Position numbers and translations under genes: made by a program
The notes under the pieces: generated by a model
Told to the model about the DNA's origin: nothing
The model's input: the letters and a program-made list of their open reading frames with translations, nothing else
Databases searched by the model: none
Assembly (NCBI GenBank): GCA_011388305.1
Contig: DSAF01000088.1
Span: 1 to 39,261, forward strand
Reading direction: 5' to 3'
DNA: 39,261 nucleotides
Origin: Candidatus Zixiibacteriota bacterium
Lineage (GTDB): Bacteria > UBP14 > UBA6098
Part shown: positions 18,721 to 27,515 of the stretch, in pieces
How the letters are laid out: the number at the start of each line of letters is the position of its first letter
How positions within the stretch are numbered: the stretch's first letter is position 1

Positions 18721-19179
18721 CTAATTTTTCGACCCGCCACAGCCGAGGCTACGGACGGCGGGCTTAGTTTCGGTATTGGTCTCGCCGGCGCTCTTGGATG
18801 CTACTGAGCAACATGAGCTTTTGTCGCCGGTCACCTTACAGCAGTTCTCGCCGCAGGGGGCGCCGTCTTTGCCGTGGCCGCACTTATGTTCGCCGGCGGC
18901 ATGAGTGCACTTGTGTTCGCCTTTTTCGGCGGACTTGGCGGAGCAGTTGTGTCCCTCTGCCTTGGAGTGCGGACATTCATGTTTCTGGCTTTGAACCTGT
19001 GCGCGATGAGGGCAACCGGTTGCTTTTGGTGCGGTCGTTGCGGTCTGGGCGGGTTGTTCCGCCTGCTGAACGTTTTCCGTTGCGGCTTGGGGGGCGTTCT
19101 CGGCAGTGGTTTCCGTGATGGCGAAGAGCGCTATCGCAGAAAGTGCTACGGCGAGGATAACGGGTAGTGCCTTTTTCAT
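18721..19179 (-). CDS. secreted Cys/His-rich small protein, possible metal binding
   Basis: Signal peptide MKKALPVILAVALSAIALFA; mature part with 11 Cys and 8 His, four C-x-H motifs (CPH, CPH, CTH, CGH) and two CC pairs; own promoter and terminator. Confidence 0.82.
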   Translation of the reverse strand: MKKALPVILAVALSAIALFAITETTAENAPQAATENVQQAEQPAQTATTAPKATGCPHRAQVQSQKHECPHSKAEGHNCSAKSAEKGEHKCTHAAGEHKCGHGKDGAPCGENCCKVTGDKSSCCSVASKSAGETNTETKPAVRSLGCGGSKN

Positions 19180-19218
19180 TTTACTCCTTAATCGAGTTTG
19201 AATTTTCAATTCTGCATT

Positions 19219-19246
19219 AAAATATGAACTATAGACAGAATGTCAA
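19219..19246 (-). promoter_or_regulatory. sigma70-type promoter for the Cys/His-rich gene
   Basis: TTGACA-16-TATTTT on the minus strand. Confidence 0.6.
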
Positions 19247-19437
19247 GTTTTGAAAACATTGTTCTTTCTTCATCATTTCAGTTTTATGATTGTGCAGAAT
19301 TCATTCCACTTTGTGATTTCCGAAGAAACAATTTTGCAATTTTCCGGCGCGAGGTTTTTGGAATGAAAACTGCAATATCAATTCTTAAAGCGATATTCTC
19401 CCCTTTCGCCTATAACGTCGAGGGGAAATGTTTAATG

Positions 19438-19465
19438 TTGACATCGACGAAGTAGTTTATATATT
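19438..19465 (+). promoter_or_regulatory. sigma70-type promoter for the glycosyltransferase
   Basis: TTGACA-16-TATATT; -10 ends 9 nt before the ATG. Confidence 0.65.
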
Positions 19466-19474
19466 GACCAATCT

Positions 19475-20566
19475 ATGTCTGAAGAAAAGACACAATTAGA
19501 GGCGCCTGTTTGCGCCGAGGGAATAAGCACCGAGGGCGTTTCGCCGCCTTCTGTGTCTGTTGTCATTCCCGTGCGGAACGAGGAGAAATATCTCGCAAGG
19601 TGCCTCGATTCTGTCGCTCGGCAGACATATCCGCACGAGCTTATCGAGATTCTCATTGTCGATGGCTGTTCCTCGGACGCGACAATGGAGATTGCGAGGT
19701 CGTTCGCCGAGAGAAGCGATATCGAGCTTCGCATTCTCGACAATCCCAAAGGCAACACGCCCTGCGGCCTCAACACCGGATACAAGAACGCCCGCGGCGA
19801 TGTGTTCATTCACTTCATCGGCCACGCGATGATGTCCGACAACTTTATCGAGAAGGAAATCGAATTTCTCGAGAAGACCGGCGCGGACGCAGTCGGGGGG
19901 CTGATAATCAGCACCTGCAACGATGAGAGGACCGTCCCGCAGGGGATTGGATACGCGCTCAACAGCGTGTTCGGCCTCGGCGGCGTGACGGCCAGAACCG
20001 GCAACAAGCCCCAATATATCGATAATCCGAGTTTTGCGGCATATCGAAGAGAGCTTTTCGACAAATTCGGGTATATCGACGAGCGCCTCACGCGTAATCA
20101 GGATTACGAGTTTAACCAGCGGATTACCGCCGGCGGCGCGAGGATTTACTTCTCGCCGGAAATCAAAAGCCTGTATTTCAACCGGCCGACATACGCGAGC
20201 CTCTGGAAAGAGTATTTCAAGGCCGCGAAGTGGCGGACATTCATGATTGGCCGCTTCGTGAACGCCGTCCGCAAGCGGCATCTCGTGCCGCCACTTTTCG
20301 TTCTGGCGGTGGTCGCGCTGGGGATTGCGAGCTTTTTCTCAGCGCCGGCGCTGTATGCTCTTCTCGCGCTGGCGGGAATTTATTCTGTCGCCGCGATAGG
20401 CTCCGCGTTGAAAATCGCTTTCAAGCACGGTTTCAGATACATCCCCGCGGCCTTGCTGAGCTTCCTCGTTATTCACTTCGGCTATGGTTTGGGATTCATG
20501 TGGGGTGTTATTTACTTCTGGATATTCCGTAAAGCGCGAAAAATCCGCATCGCCGAGGCGCAATAG
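19475..20566 (+). CDS. glycosyltransferase family 2, ExoA-like
   Basis: SVVIPVRNEEKYLARCLDSVARQTYPHELIEILIVDGCSSDATMEIA; C-terminal TM segments. Confidence 0.93.
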   Translation: MSEEKTQLEAPVCAEGISTEGVSPPSVSVVIPVRNEEKYLARCLDSVARQTYPHELIEILIVDGCSSDATMEIARSFAERSDIELRILDNPKGNTPCGLNTGYKNARGDVFIHFIGHAMMSDNFIEKEIEFLEKTGADAVGGLIISTCNDERTVPQGIGYALNSVFGLGGVTARTGNKPQYIDNPSFAAYRRELFDKFGYIDERLTRNQDYEFNQRITAGGARIYFSPEIKSLYFNRPTYASLWKEYFKAAKWRTFMIGRFVNAVRKRHLVPPLFVLAVVALGIASFFSAPALYALLALAGIYSVAAIGSALKIAFKHGFRYIPAALLSFLVIHFGYGLGFMWGVIYFWIFRKARKIRIAEAQ

Positions 20567-20599
20567 CGCCCGTATCCCCGTTATTGCATTTCAGATGAA

Positions 20600-20752
20600 G
20601 CTCGCTCCGGCGGCGTCGGCGCAACCGAAGGTTGCTTCGGCGAACCGGAATGATGTCTTATGCTTTTGGCACAGAGCTTCCGCTCCGGTTCGCCGCTACG
20701 CATAGCTACGCTTGCGTAGCTATGCGAGCCGACGCCGCCGGAAAGCGCGAGC
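20600..20752 (+). repeat. cloverleaf-like inverted-repeat element, copy A
   Basis: Outer stem 20606-20620/20728-20742 (15 bp, plus gctcgc/gcgagc 20600-20605/20747-20752); hairpins 20621-20635 (6 bp), 20638-20649/20684-20695 (12 bp), 20699-20711/20714-20726 (13 bp). Confidence 0.9.
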
Positions 20753-20759
20753 CAAAGAA

Positions 20760-20785
20760 AAGGCCGAACCCGCGGGTTCGGCCTT
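20760..20785 (-). terminator. Rho-independent terminator of the RND efflux operon
   Basis: aggccgaaccc-gc-gggttcggcct; ttttcttt follows on the minus strand. Confidence 0.85.
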
Positions 20786-20809
20786 CGTTAGTTATTATTG
20801 ACTTATCGA

Positions 20810-23800
20810 CTACTCCGGCGCAAGCTCGCAACTATTATCGGTTTGGGCGAGGCCGTTAGCTTCTTCCTCGCCATGGACGAGTGCTACGAAGTTTTTCTGC
20901 GCGCGAATCGAGAGCTTATCTGCGATTGAATAGAACACGGGGACGAAGTATAGTGTCAAGAAAGTCGCCGAGATAAGGCCGCCGATGACAGTGAGCGCCA
21001 TGGGCGAACGAAGCTCTGCGCCATCGCCGCGGGCAATAGCCATAGGGAGCATGCCGATAATCGTCGTGAGCGCAGTGATGAGCACCGGCCGAATGCGGTC
21101 ATAGCCCGCTTGAACGAGTGCGTCCTCTTTGCAGAGGCCGTTTCGGCGGAGCTGATTCGTATGGTCAACCAGCACAATCCCGTTGTTCACCACAATTCCG
21201 GCGAGGATGATCACCCCCACGAAGGACACAACGGACAGCGTCGAGCCGGAGATAAGGAAAATCCATACTACGCCGATTGCGGCCAGCGGAAGCGCCACCA
21301 TTATCACAAGCGGCTGAACGAGCGATTCGAACAGCGCGGCCATGATTGCATATACGACGATAATCGCCAAAAGCATGGCAATGGCCAAATCTTGGAATGC
21401 GTCCTTCATCTGCTCCTGTTCACCGGAAATTTCATAGTCATATCCCGGCTCGAAATTCGCCACGATGGGCGCGATTCGTTCCTCGATGTCTTTCACGATG
21501 CTCCCGAGGTCTCTTCCTCTGCGGTTGCCATAGACGTGGACGAGACGCGTCTGCATCTCGCGTTCGATGCGCACCGGCCCTTCGGCCTCGATGAAATCGG
21601 CGACCTCCTTCAGCGGAACGAAGCCCATGGGCGTTGAGATGGGCATGTTCATAATGTCCTCGATGTCCAGCCGTTCGTCCTCGCGGAGGCGCACGCGGAT
21701 GTCGGTCTCCTCGCCAGCGCGGTCGCGGAGGCGCGTGGCGACAGCGCCGAGCGTGAGCGTGCGTATTTGGTTCGCCAGAAGGTATGTCGGAACGCCGAGG
21801 CGGGACGCTTTCTGCTTGTTAATGCGAATCTCAATCTCGGGCTTGCCCTGTTCCACGCTGGAGCGCACATCGGCAAAGCCGGGAATATCACGGGTTACAT
21901 CGGCAATCACCAGAGAGTATTCTCTCAATCGGTCGTTGTCTTCGCCGAAAATCTTGATATCGATGTCGCCTTCGCCGGAACTCATCATGTTCATCTCTGT
22001 AAGCTCAAGTTCCACACCCTCGAAGTCCGGGAATCGCTCCGTTATCTCATCGGCGATTTCGCCGCTTTTGCGCCTTCTGCTGGGGTCGAGGACTACCATC
22101 ATCATAGCCTCATTCGAGCCTTTCGGCCCGAAACCCATCTGTGCCTCCGAGCCGACCATTGTCATCGCGCGGTCAACCTCCGGAATGCTGAAGACGATGT
22201 CCTCAAGAAACATAGCCTTCTCGTCCGTCACGCCCACGCGCGTGCCAACGGGCAGTCTCATGTTGATAGTTACCATATCGTCATCGGCCTTCGGGAAAAA
22301 TTCGCTTCCCACAAACGTGAAAACCCCCGCCGACACGGCCAGAACCACAATGAGAATCAATACCATAGCGCCTTTATGGTAAATCGCCCATTCGAGCGAC
22401 TTGCGGTATTTCGCTCGAACCCTGTCGAAGATGCCGAGCTTGGTCTTTTTTATTGTCTTCTCGCGCCGGAAAAGCAGAGACGCGACCATCGGAACAATCG
22501 ACAGAGAGACAACAAGCGAGCATATCAGCGCGAACGAGATTGTCATTGCAAGTCCCCGCGTGAGTTGGCCGGCAAGCCCCGCAGAGAACACCATAGGGAG
22601 GAAAACCGCGATTGTAGTGAGCGTGCTGGCGGTGATCGCCATCCCGACCTGATTCGCGCCGACTTTCGATGCCTCCCCACGATGTTTGCCAAGCTCGATG
22701 TTTCGATATATGTTCTCGATAACGACAACCGCGTTATCGACAAGCATGCCCACGCCGAGCGCTAAACCTCCCAGTGTCATGATGTTGAGCGTATATCCGG
22801 CGAGCCGGAGCGGGATGAATGTCGCCACCACGGAGAGAGGAATCGCCAGCGCAATCGCGAATGTAGGCCGCCAGTTTCGCAGGAAAATCCAAATCATAAG
22901 GACTGCCAGAACGCCGCCGATTATCGCGTTCATCGATGTGGCATTGCCCACGCGAGTGATGCTGTCGGCCATATCAAGCCCAAAAGTGTATTCGATGTTG
23001 TCGGGCATGTCCGTCCATAGTGCATCGAGTGCTTTTTTCACGCGGTTTCCCACGGCGACGCTGTTCGAGTTCGATTGCTTAAAGACAATCATCACGACGC
23101 CCTGTTTGCGGTTTCCGCGGATGAAAGAACGCGTTTCCTTTATCGCGTCCCTCACATCGGCGATTTCGGCAAGGTGAATCGGCTGGCCAAACTGCGTCGC
23201 GCCGACGACTATCTCGCCGACCTCCTCGACGCTCCCAAACTCGCCGATTGTGCGCAGAAGATATTCCTCTTCGCCAATATTGATAAGCCCTGCGGGCATG
23301 TTGATGTTCTGCACCATTATTGCGTTCTGGACATCCGATGGCGAAATGCCCAGTTCACGCATCTTGAGGCCATCGAGGAAGACCTGCACCTCGCGCTCGT
23401 CGCCGCCGAAGACAAGTATGCTCGCCACACCGTCGATGCGCTTAAGCGGCGCGGCAATTTGGTCTTCGACCAACTGTCTCAGCGCCCTCGTGTCGTCCAT
23501 TCCGGTGATTGGGATGGTCATAACCGGCATCTGGCCGATGTCGAACTTCGACACGAACGGCCTGCGGGCGTCCTCCGGCAGAAAGTCTAACGCTTCGTCC
23601 AGCGATGCGCGGACATCCTGTGCGGCGAAATCGATGTTTGTCCCCCACTCGAATTCGAGAATGAGCATGGATAAGTTTTCGCGGGAAACGGAGCGCACCT
23701 TCTTGAGATTGCTCACCGTCCCGACATAGCCCTCCAGCGGCTCGGTGACGTTCTTCTCGACCTCTTCGCTACCTGCGCCGGGATATACCGTTGTCACGGT

Positions 23801-23935
23801 GACCATGGGAAATTCGATGTCGGGGAACAAGTCGAGACCAAGCCCCCACAACGCCCAAATCCCCATCACCACGAGGATAAGGGCGAACATGGATATTGTC
23901 ACTCGCCGCTTGACTGAAAATTCAGGGATTGTCAC
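20810..23935 (-). CDS. efflux RND transporter permease subunit, HAE1/AcrB type
   Basis: 1041 aa; RND architecture with two repeats of TM segments; VDNAVVVIENI; N-terminal PEFSVKRRVTISMF. Confidence 0.96.
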   Translation of the reverse strand: MTIPEFSVKRRVTISMFALILVVMGIWALWGLGLDLFPDIEFPMVTVTTVYPGAGSEEVEKNVTEPLEGYVGTVSNLKKVRSVSRENLSMLILEFEWGTNIDFAAQDVRASLDEALDFLPEDARRPFVSKFDIGQMPVMTIPITGMDDTRALRQLVEDQIAAPLKRIDGVASILVFGGDEREVQVFLDGLKMRELGISPSDVQNAIMVQNINMPAGLINIGEEEYLLRTIGEFGSVEEVGEIVVGATQFGQPIHLAEIADVRDAIKETRSFIRGNRKQGVVMIVFKQSNSNSVAVGNRVKKALDALWTDMPDNIEYTFGLDMADSITRVGNATSMNAIIGGVLAVLMIWIFLRNWRPTFAIALAIPLSVVATFIPLRLAGYTLNIMTLGGLALGVGMLVDNAVVVIENIYRNIELGKHRGEASKVGANQVGMAITASTLTTIAVFLPMVFSAGLAGQLTRGLAMTISFALICSLVVSLSIVPMVASLLFRREKTIKKTKLGIFDRVRAKYRKSLEWAIYHKGAMVLILIVVLAVSAGVFTFVGSEFFPKADDDMVTINMRLPVGTRVGVTDEKAMFLEDIVFSIPEVDRAMTMVGSEAQMGFGPKGSNEAMMMVVLDPSRRRKSGEIADEITERFPDFEGVELELTEMNMMSSGEGDIDIKIFGEDNDRLREYSLVIADVTRDIPGFADVRSSVEQGKPEIEIRINKQKASRLGVPTYLLANQIRTLTLGAVATRLRDRAGEETDIRVRLREDERLDIEDIMNMPISTPMGFVPLKEVADFIEAEGPVRIEREMQTRLVHVYGNRRGRDLGSIVKDIEERIAPIVANFEPGYDYEISGEQEQMKDAFQDLAIAMLLAIIVVYAIMAALFESLVQPLVIMVALPLAAIGVVWIFLISGSTLSVVSFVGVIILAGIVVNNGIVLVDHTNQLRRNGLCKEDALVQAGYDRIRPVLITALTTIIGMLPMAIARGDGAELRSPMALTVIGGLISATFLTLYFVPVFYSIADKLSIRAQKNFVALVHGEEEANGLAQTDNSCELAPE

Positions 23936-24954
23936 TTTCCAACCTCCCCCGCGACATGGACTTCGAGGCCGTCGCGAAGACCAACCGCCCCTCTGCTGAC
24001 GACCATCTCGCCGGCCTTAACGCCCGAAGTAAGTTGCACGATTCTGCTCGTCATGAGTCCCGTCTCGACAACTCGGCGCTCGACTTTGCCTCCGCTGAAC
24101 ACGAAAGCGATGCTGTCGGCGACGATGGAGGTTCGCGGAACAACGAGGGCGTTGTCGATTACATTCACGATTACCTCTGCCTCGACAAAAACCCCCACGG
24201 GAAGCCTCCCGCCCTTGTTTTCGAGTATGATATCGCCGGAGAAGAGGCCTGTTATTGGGTCGGCGCCGGGGGAGAGGTGATCGAGTTTGCCGTCGAAAGT
24301 TGTATCGGGGAAGACTTCGCAAGTGATGCGCGCCGACATTCCCGGAGAAAGTCTCCGGAAATCCTTCGCGGCGATAGTCACGGGAAGCTTGAGGCGTTCG
24401 GTGGTTGCGAGGCGGACGATTCCGCGCATCCCCGGGGCATAGACATCGTGCTCGTTGAAATATTTCCCCACGATAGTGCCAGCAAAGGGCGCCCTAAGCT
24501 CGGTGTTGTCGAGCACTTGGTGGTATCCGGCCTTTGCGGCGAGATAGCCCGCTCGCGCCTGATCATAGCTCTGCGGGGCGATGAGGCTATCTTCGTAAAG
24601 CGATTTCATGCGCTCGTATGTCTGCTCGGCGGCCTCGAATTGGGCTTGCGCCTGCTGGAGCGTCTCGCCTTTCATGCGAACGAGAAGGCGTCCCTGCGGG
24701 ACTTTCTCGCCCACATCGACGAAGATTCGCTCGATTGTTCCCGGCATCTGGGGGAATACCATGATGTCCATCTCGCCCTCGAGCCTGCCGGTGAACTTGA
24801 CCGTCTCCTCGAGGTCGGTCTGTTCAACCTCATGCAGGACGACGGAAACTCTTTCGCGGATAAATCCGACCTTTTCGGATTGGTCTTTGCCGCAACCTAT
24901 AAGGCCAATCGTGGCCATCGCGATTACTAATGCAAAAAATATCTTCCTTGTCAT
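23932..24954 (-). CDS. efflux RND transporter periplasmic adaptor subunit, lipoprotein
   Basis: Lipobox GLIGC; biotinyl-lipoyl-like and beta-barrel domains (LRAPFAGTIVGKYFNEHDVYAPG); ATGA overlap with permease gene. Confidence 0.94.
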   Translation of the reverse strand: MTRKIFFALVIAMATIGLIGCGKDQSEKVGFIRERVSVVLHEVEQTDLEETVKFTGRLEGEMDIMVFPQMPGTIERIFVDVGEKVPQGRLLVRMKGETLQQAQAQFEAAEQTYERMKSLYEDSLIAPQSYDQARAGYLAAKAGYHQVLDNTELRAPFAGTIVGKYFNEHDVYAPGMRGIVRLATTERLKLPVTIAAKDFRRLSPGMSARITCEVFPDTTFDGKLDHLSPGADPITGLFSGDIILENKGGRLPVGVFVEAEVIVNVIDNALVVPRTSIVADSIAFVFSGGKVERRVVETGLMTSRIVQLTSGVKAGEMVVSRGAVGLRDGLEVHVAGEVGK

Positions 24955-25026
24955 CTTTGACTCCTTATTTGTTCAGACAGCTAAATTTCAAAACATTGGT
25001 CGGTGATTGACGCTTTCGTCCCGTTA

Positions 25027-25107
25027 GTCATTTCGCGCCAAGCGAGAAATCTCGCTATTCTTGGGCGGCTGAGATTTCTCGTCGAGCTTCGCTCTCCTCG
25101 AAATGAC
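25027..25107. repeat. nested inverted-repeat element inside the efflux operon
   Basis: gtcatttcg (25027-25035)/cgaaatgac (25099-25107) outer stem; cgagaaatctc (25043-25053)/gagatttctcg (25071-25081) inner stem. Confidence 0.8.
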
Positions 25108-25159
25108 AGAAAAGAGGCGCGAGATTCCATCTTATGGGTAAAGCGAAGCATATCTTGCC

Positions 25160-26458
25160 TTACTCCGTCACCACTGCGCCGATGGCGGCCTCGTATTCGA
25201 TTGCGGCGATTTTCAAATCGGCGATGGCCGAGATGTATTCGGCCTGCGCCTGAATAAGCGTGCTGTTCGCGTCGAGGATGTTCGTGTTCGTGACCAGCCC
25301 CGTCTCGAACTCGGCGACTGCTACGCGGTATGCCTCGTTGGCCTGTTCGAGCCGCCTTCTCGATACTTCGAGGGCTTTTTCGGCCTCATCGAGGGCGTTG
25401 AACTGGTTGCGGATTTGCATCTCGGCGGCGCGGGTAGCCATATCGAGGGTCTCGGCGGTTTGTCGTCTGTTAAATCGGGCTTTGCGGACGGAGAAAATCC
25501 TCTCGCCGAAGGAGATAAGCGACCAACTTGCCGCGATCGTGACGTTCCAAGAGTCGTAGAATTCCTCCTCCAAGGCCTGATTGGGGCGCTGATATGTCCA
25601 GTTGAACATCCCGACGACATCTGGCGCGAAAGCTCCCCACGAGATAGCCTCGACGGCGCGTGTCGCACTGACGCCAAGCTCCAGCATGCGGATATCCGGA
25701 CGCCATGAGAGGCCGTATTCGATGCCGTCGCTCAGCGCAGGCCATGCGACATTCGCCGATGATGTGTCCGGCTCGAGCGCGAGCATGGTGTCCGAGGGGA
25801 AATTGAGCAGGAAGTTCAGCCCGAGGCGAGTGGCGTTGACGGCGTTGTTCGCGCGGATTATCAGGAGGTCGATTTCCGAGCTTGCCACGCGCGTTTGGAG
25901 CAGGTCGTTGCGCGAAACCATTCCCTGCGCAAACATGCCCTCGATAACGGCGAGATGGCCGTCCATTCGCTCGCGGGCTTGTTGCATGTTCTCCAAAAAA
26001 AGCTCGGCCTTGACCACGCCGTAGTATGCTTGCGCGATATTCACGACGGTGGATGTCTTCTCGCTGAGGAGGTTTTGCTCCTGCATGAGCGCGCTAAACC
26101 GCGCCGCGCGATAACCCTGAACGATTTTCCCGCCGGTGAAAATCGGCTGTTGGACGCCGACATTCAGCCTATAATTATCCTGCTTGCCCATCTCGATAGT
26201 CATGCCGCCGAACATGGGCGGCATTTGGATGACCGGCACCTCGCCGAGGCGCGTGTATGAGCCTTCGGCTTTGGCGCGCGGGAGGAAGTTGGTTAGCGCA
26301 ATCTTCGCGTCCTCGCGGGCGGAATCTCGGCCATATTGCGCAATCTTGACCTGCGCGTTGGCCTCCAGCCCGCGCTCGATTGCGTCATCCAGAGTGAGCG
26401 CTCCGGCGAACTGCGCCGCCGTGAGCGCGACTAATAATAATGTAATAATAGTTTTCAT
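25160..26458 (-). CDS. TolC-family outer membrane efflux protein
   Basis: Signal peptide MKTIITLLLVALTAAQFAGA; coiled-coil OEP repeats; first gene after tetR. Confidence 0.94.
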   Translation of the reverse strand: MKTIITLLLVALTAAQFAGALTLDDAIERGLEANAQVKIAQYGRDSAREDAKIALTNFLPRAKAEGSYTRLGEVPVIQMPPMFGGMTIEMGKQDNYRLNVGVQQPIFTGGKIVQGYRAARFSALMQEQNLLSEKTSTVVNIAQAYYGVVKAELFLENMQQARERMDGHLAVIEGMFAQGMVSRNDLLQTRVASSEIDLLIIRANNAVNATRLGLNFLLNFPSDTMLALEPDTSSANVAWPALSDGIEYGLSWRPDIRMLELGVSATRAVEAISWGAFAPDVVGMFNWTYQRPNQALEEEFYDSWNVTIAASWSLISFGERIFSVRKARFNRRQTAETLDMATRAAEMQIRNQFNALDEAEKALEVSRRRLEQANEAYRVAVAEFETGLVTNTNILDANSTLIQAQAEYISAIADLKIAAIEYEAAIGAVVTE

Positions 26459-26482
26459 CTGCGTCCTTTTGAACAAATCTTT

Positions 26483-27088
26483 TCAGCTAACTTTCGCCGC
26501 GCCGTGCAGGAACAGCTCTAAAACGTCTTTCCTTTTGGACATAATGTCGAAATCTTTACACAGCAATCCCATCTCGCTGGCATATCCGCCTATCATCGTC
26601 ATGAGCATCAGCGCCAAATCCTCCGTAGCGATGTTCGGGTTCGCCTTATCGCGATGCTTTTCAAAGAAGGCCGTCAGGCTCATTCGAAGATTCTGCAATC
26701 CCTCGAAAACATTGGGGTGTATAATGTTATGGACTAACTCGGAGTGGTGCATTCCGTCGGCCATCATCATTCTAAAGAGTGTGGTATTTCGTTGGAAATA
26801 CTCAAAAGACAGCGTGATGTAGTCGAATATGCCCTCCTCGAGCGTGTTCTCGCGAGAGAAAATCTCATTGGCGCTTTCGAGAAGGCTACGAAATTTTTCC
26901 TGAATAAGCTCGACTAAAAGGTGATCCTTGCCGCCGAAGTAATTGTATATGGTGGCTTTGGAAAAGCCCGCGCGCTCGGCGATTTCCTCGATTGTCGTGC
27001 CGGAGTAGCCCTTTTGCTCGAAAAGCTCCTCCGCAGAACTTAGGAACAGCCTTTTGTTGCGAAGTTTATCCAGTTCGCGTCTTCTCAT
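26483..27088 (-). CDS. TetR/AcrR family transcriptional regulator
   Basis: N-terminal HTH LFLSSAEELFEQKGYSGTTIEEIAERAGFSKATIYNYFGGKDHLLVELI. Confidence 0.95.
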   Translation of the reverse strand: MRRRELDKLRNKRLFLSSAEELFEQKGYSGTTIEEIAERAGFSKATIYNYFGGKDHLLVELIQEKFRSLLESANEIFSRENTLEEGIFDYITLSFEYFQRNTTLFRMMMADGMHHSELVHNIIHPNVFEGLQNLRMSLTAFFEKHRDKANPNIATEDLALMLMTMIGGYASEMGLLCKDFDIMSKRKDVLELFLHGAAKVS

Positions 27089-27243
27089 ATATCCTCCGAA
27101 AGTTAGGCTCGCTAAAAACTCATGTTAATTTTACGACCAAGAGTCTAATCTCTGAAAGATATTATACAGCATATCAAAATTTTCAAGTTATTTTGTAATT
27201 TTTTTTGCGAATTTCAGCCAATGCGCAAAATTCCCATATCCGA

Positions 27244-27381
27244 GCGCGGGGGCGTCGGCCCCTCCTGCGATTTGTCAAATCGCAGGAGGGAGCGAAGTAG
27301 TCGGTGGGAAGACTCTGCACTAAGCGCCAATCCCGCCCCGACTACTTCGCTGGCCGTCCACGGCCGCCGACGCCCCCGCGC
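27244..27381 (-). repeat. cloverleaf-like inverted-repeat element, copy B
   Basis: Outer stem 27244-27259/27366-27381 (16 bp perfect); hairpins 27260-27290 (14 bp), 27291-27304/27338-27351 (14 bp), 27352-27365 (6 bp); reverse complement has the same arm order as copy A. Confidence 0.92.
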
Positions 27382-27515
27382 GAACTACAAGCAAAATCTT
27401 TTGCCAATATGACAAACACCCACTATCCCGTCTCGATCGATCAAATCGCTACTGAGGCGCATAAATACGCTATTTTGCGTGGTTTGGCATTTCGCTTGCA
27501 TTTATTAAATGCGCG

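Noticed and set aside
20484-20859. Short ORFs across cloverleaf element A (20484-20705, 20632-20859)
   Set aside because: Created by the palindromic GC-rich element and the terminator; no ribosome-binding site and no family similarity
21767-22765. 332 aa plus-strand ORF antisense to the RND permease
   Set aside because: Shadow ORF; His/Arg-rich composition typical of antisense frames of high-GC3 genes
23929-24930. 333 aa plus-strand ORF antisense to the RND adaptor gene
   Set aside because: Low-complexity charged translation without recognisable domain, fully covered by a well-supported minus-strand gene
27089-27200. Promoter for tetR (TATAAT on minus strand at 27161-27166)
   Set aside because: The -10 is good but the nearest TTGAAA has only a 14 bp spacer, so the call is too weak to list
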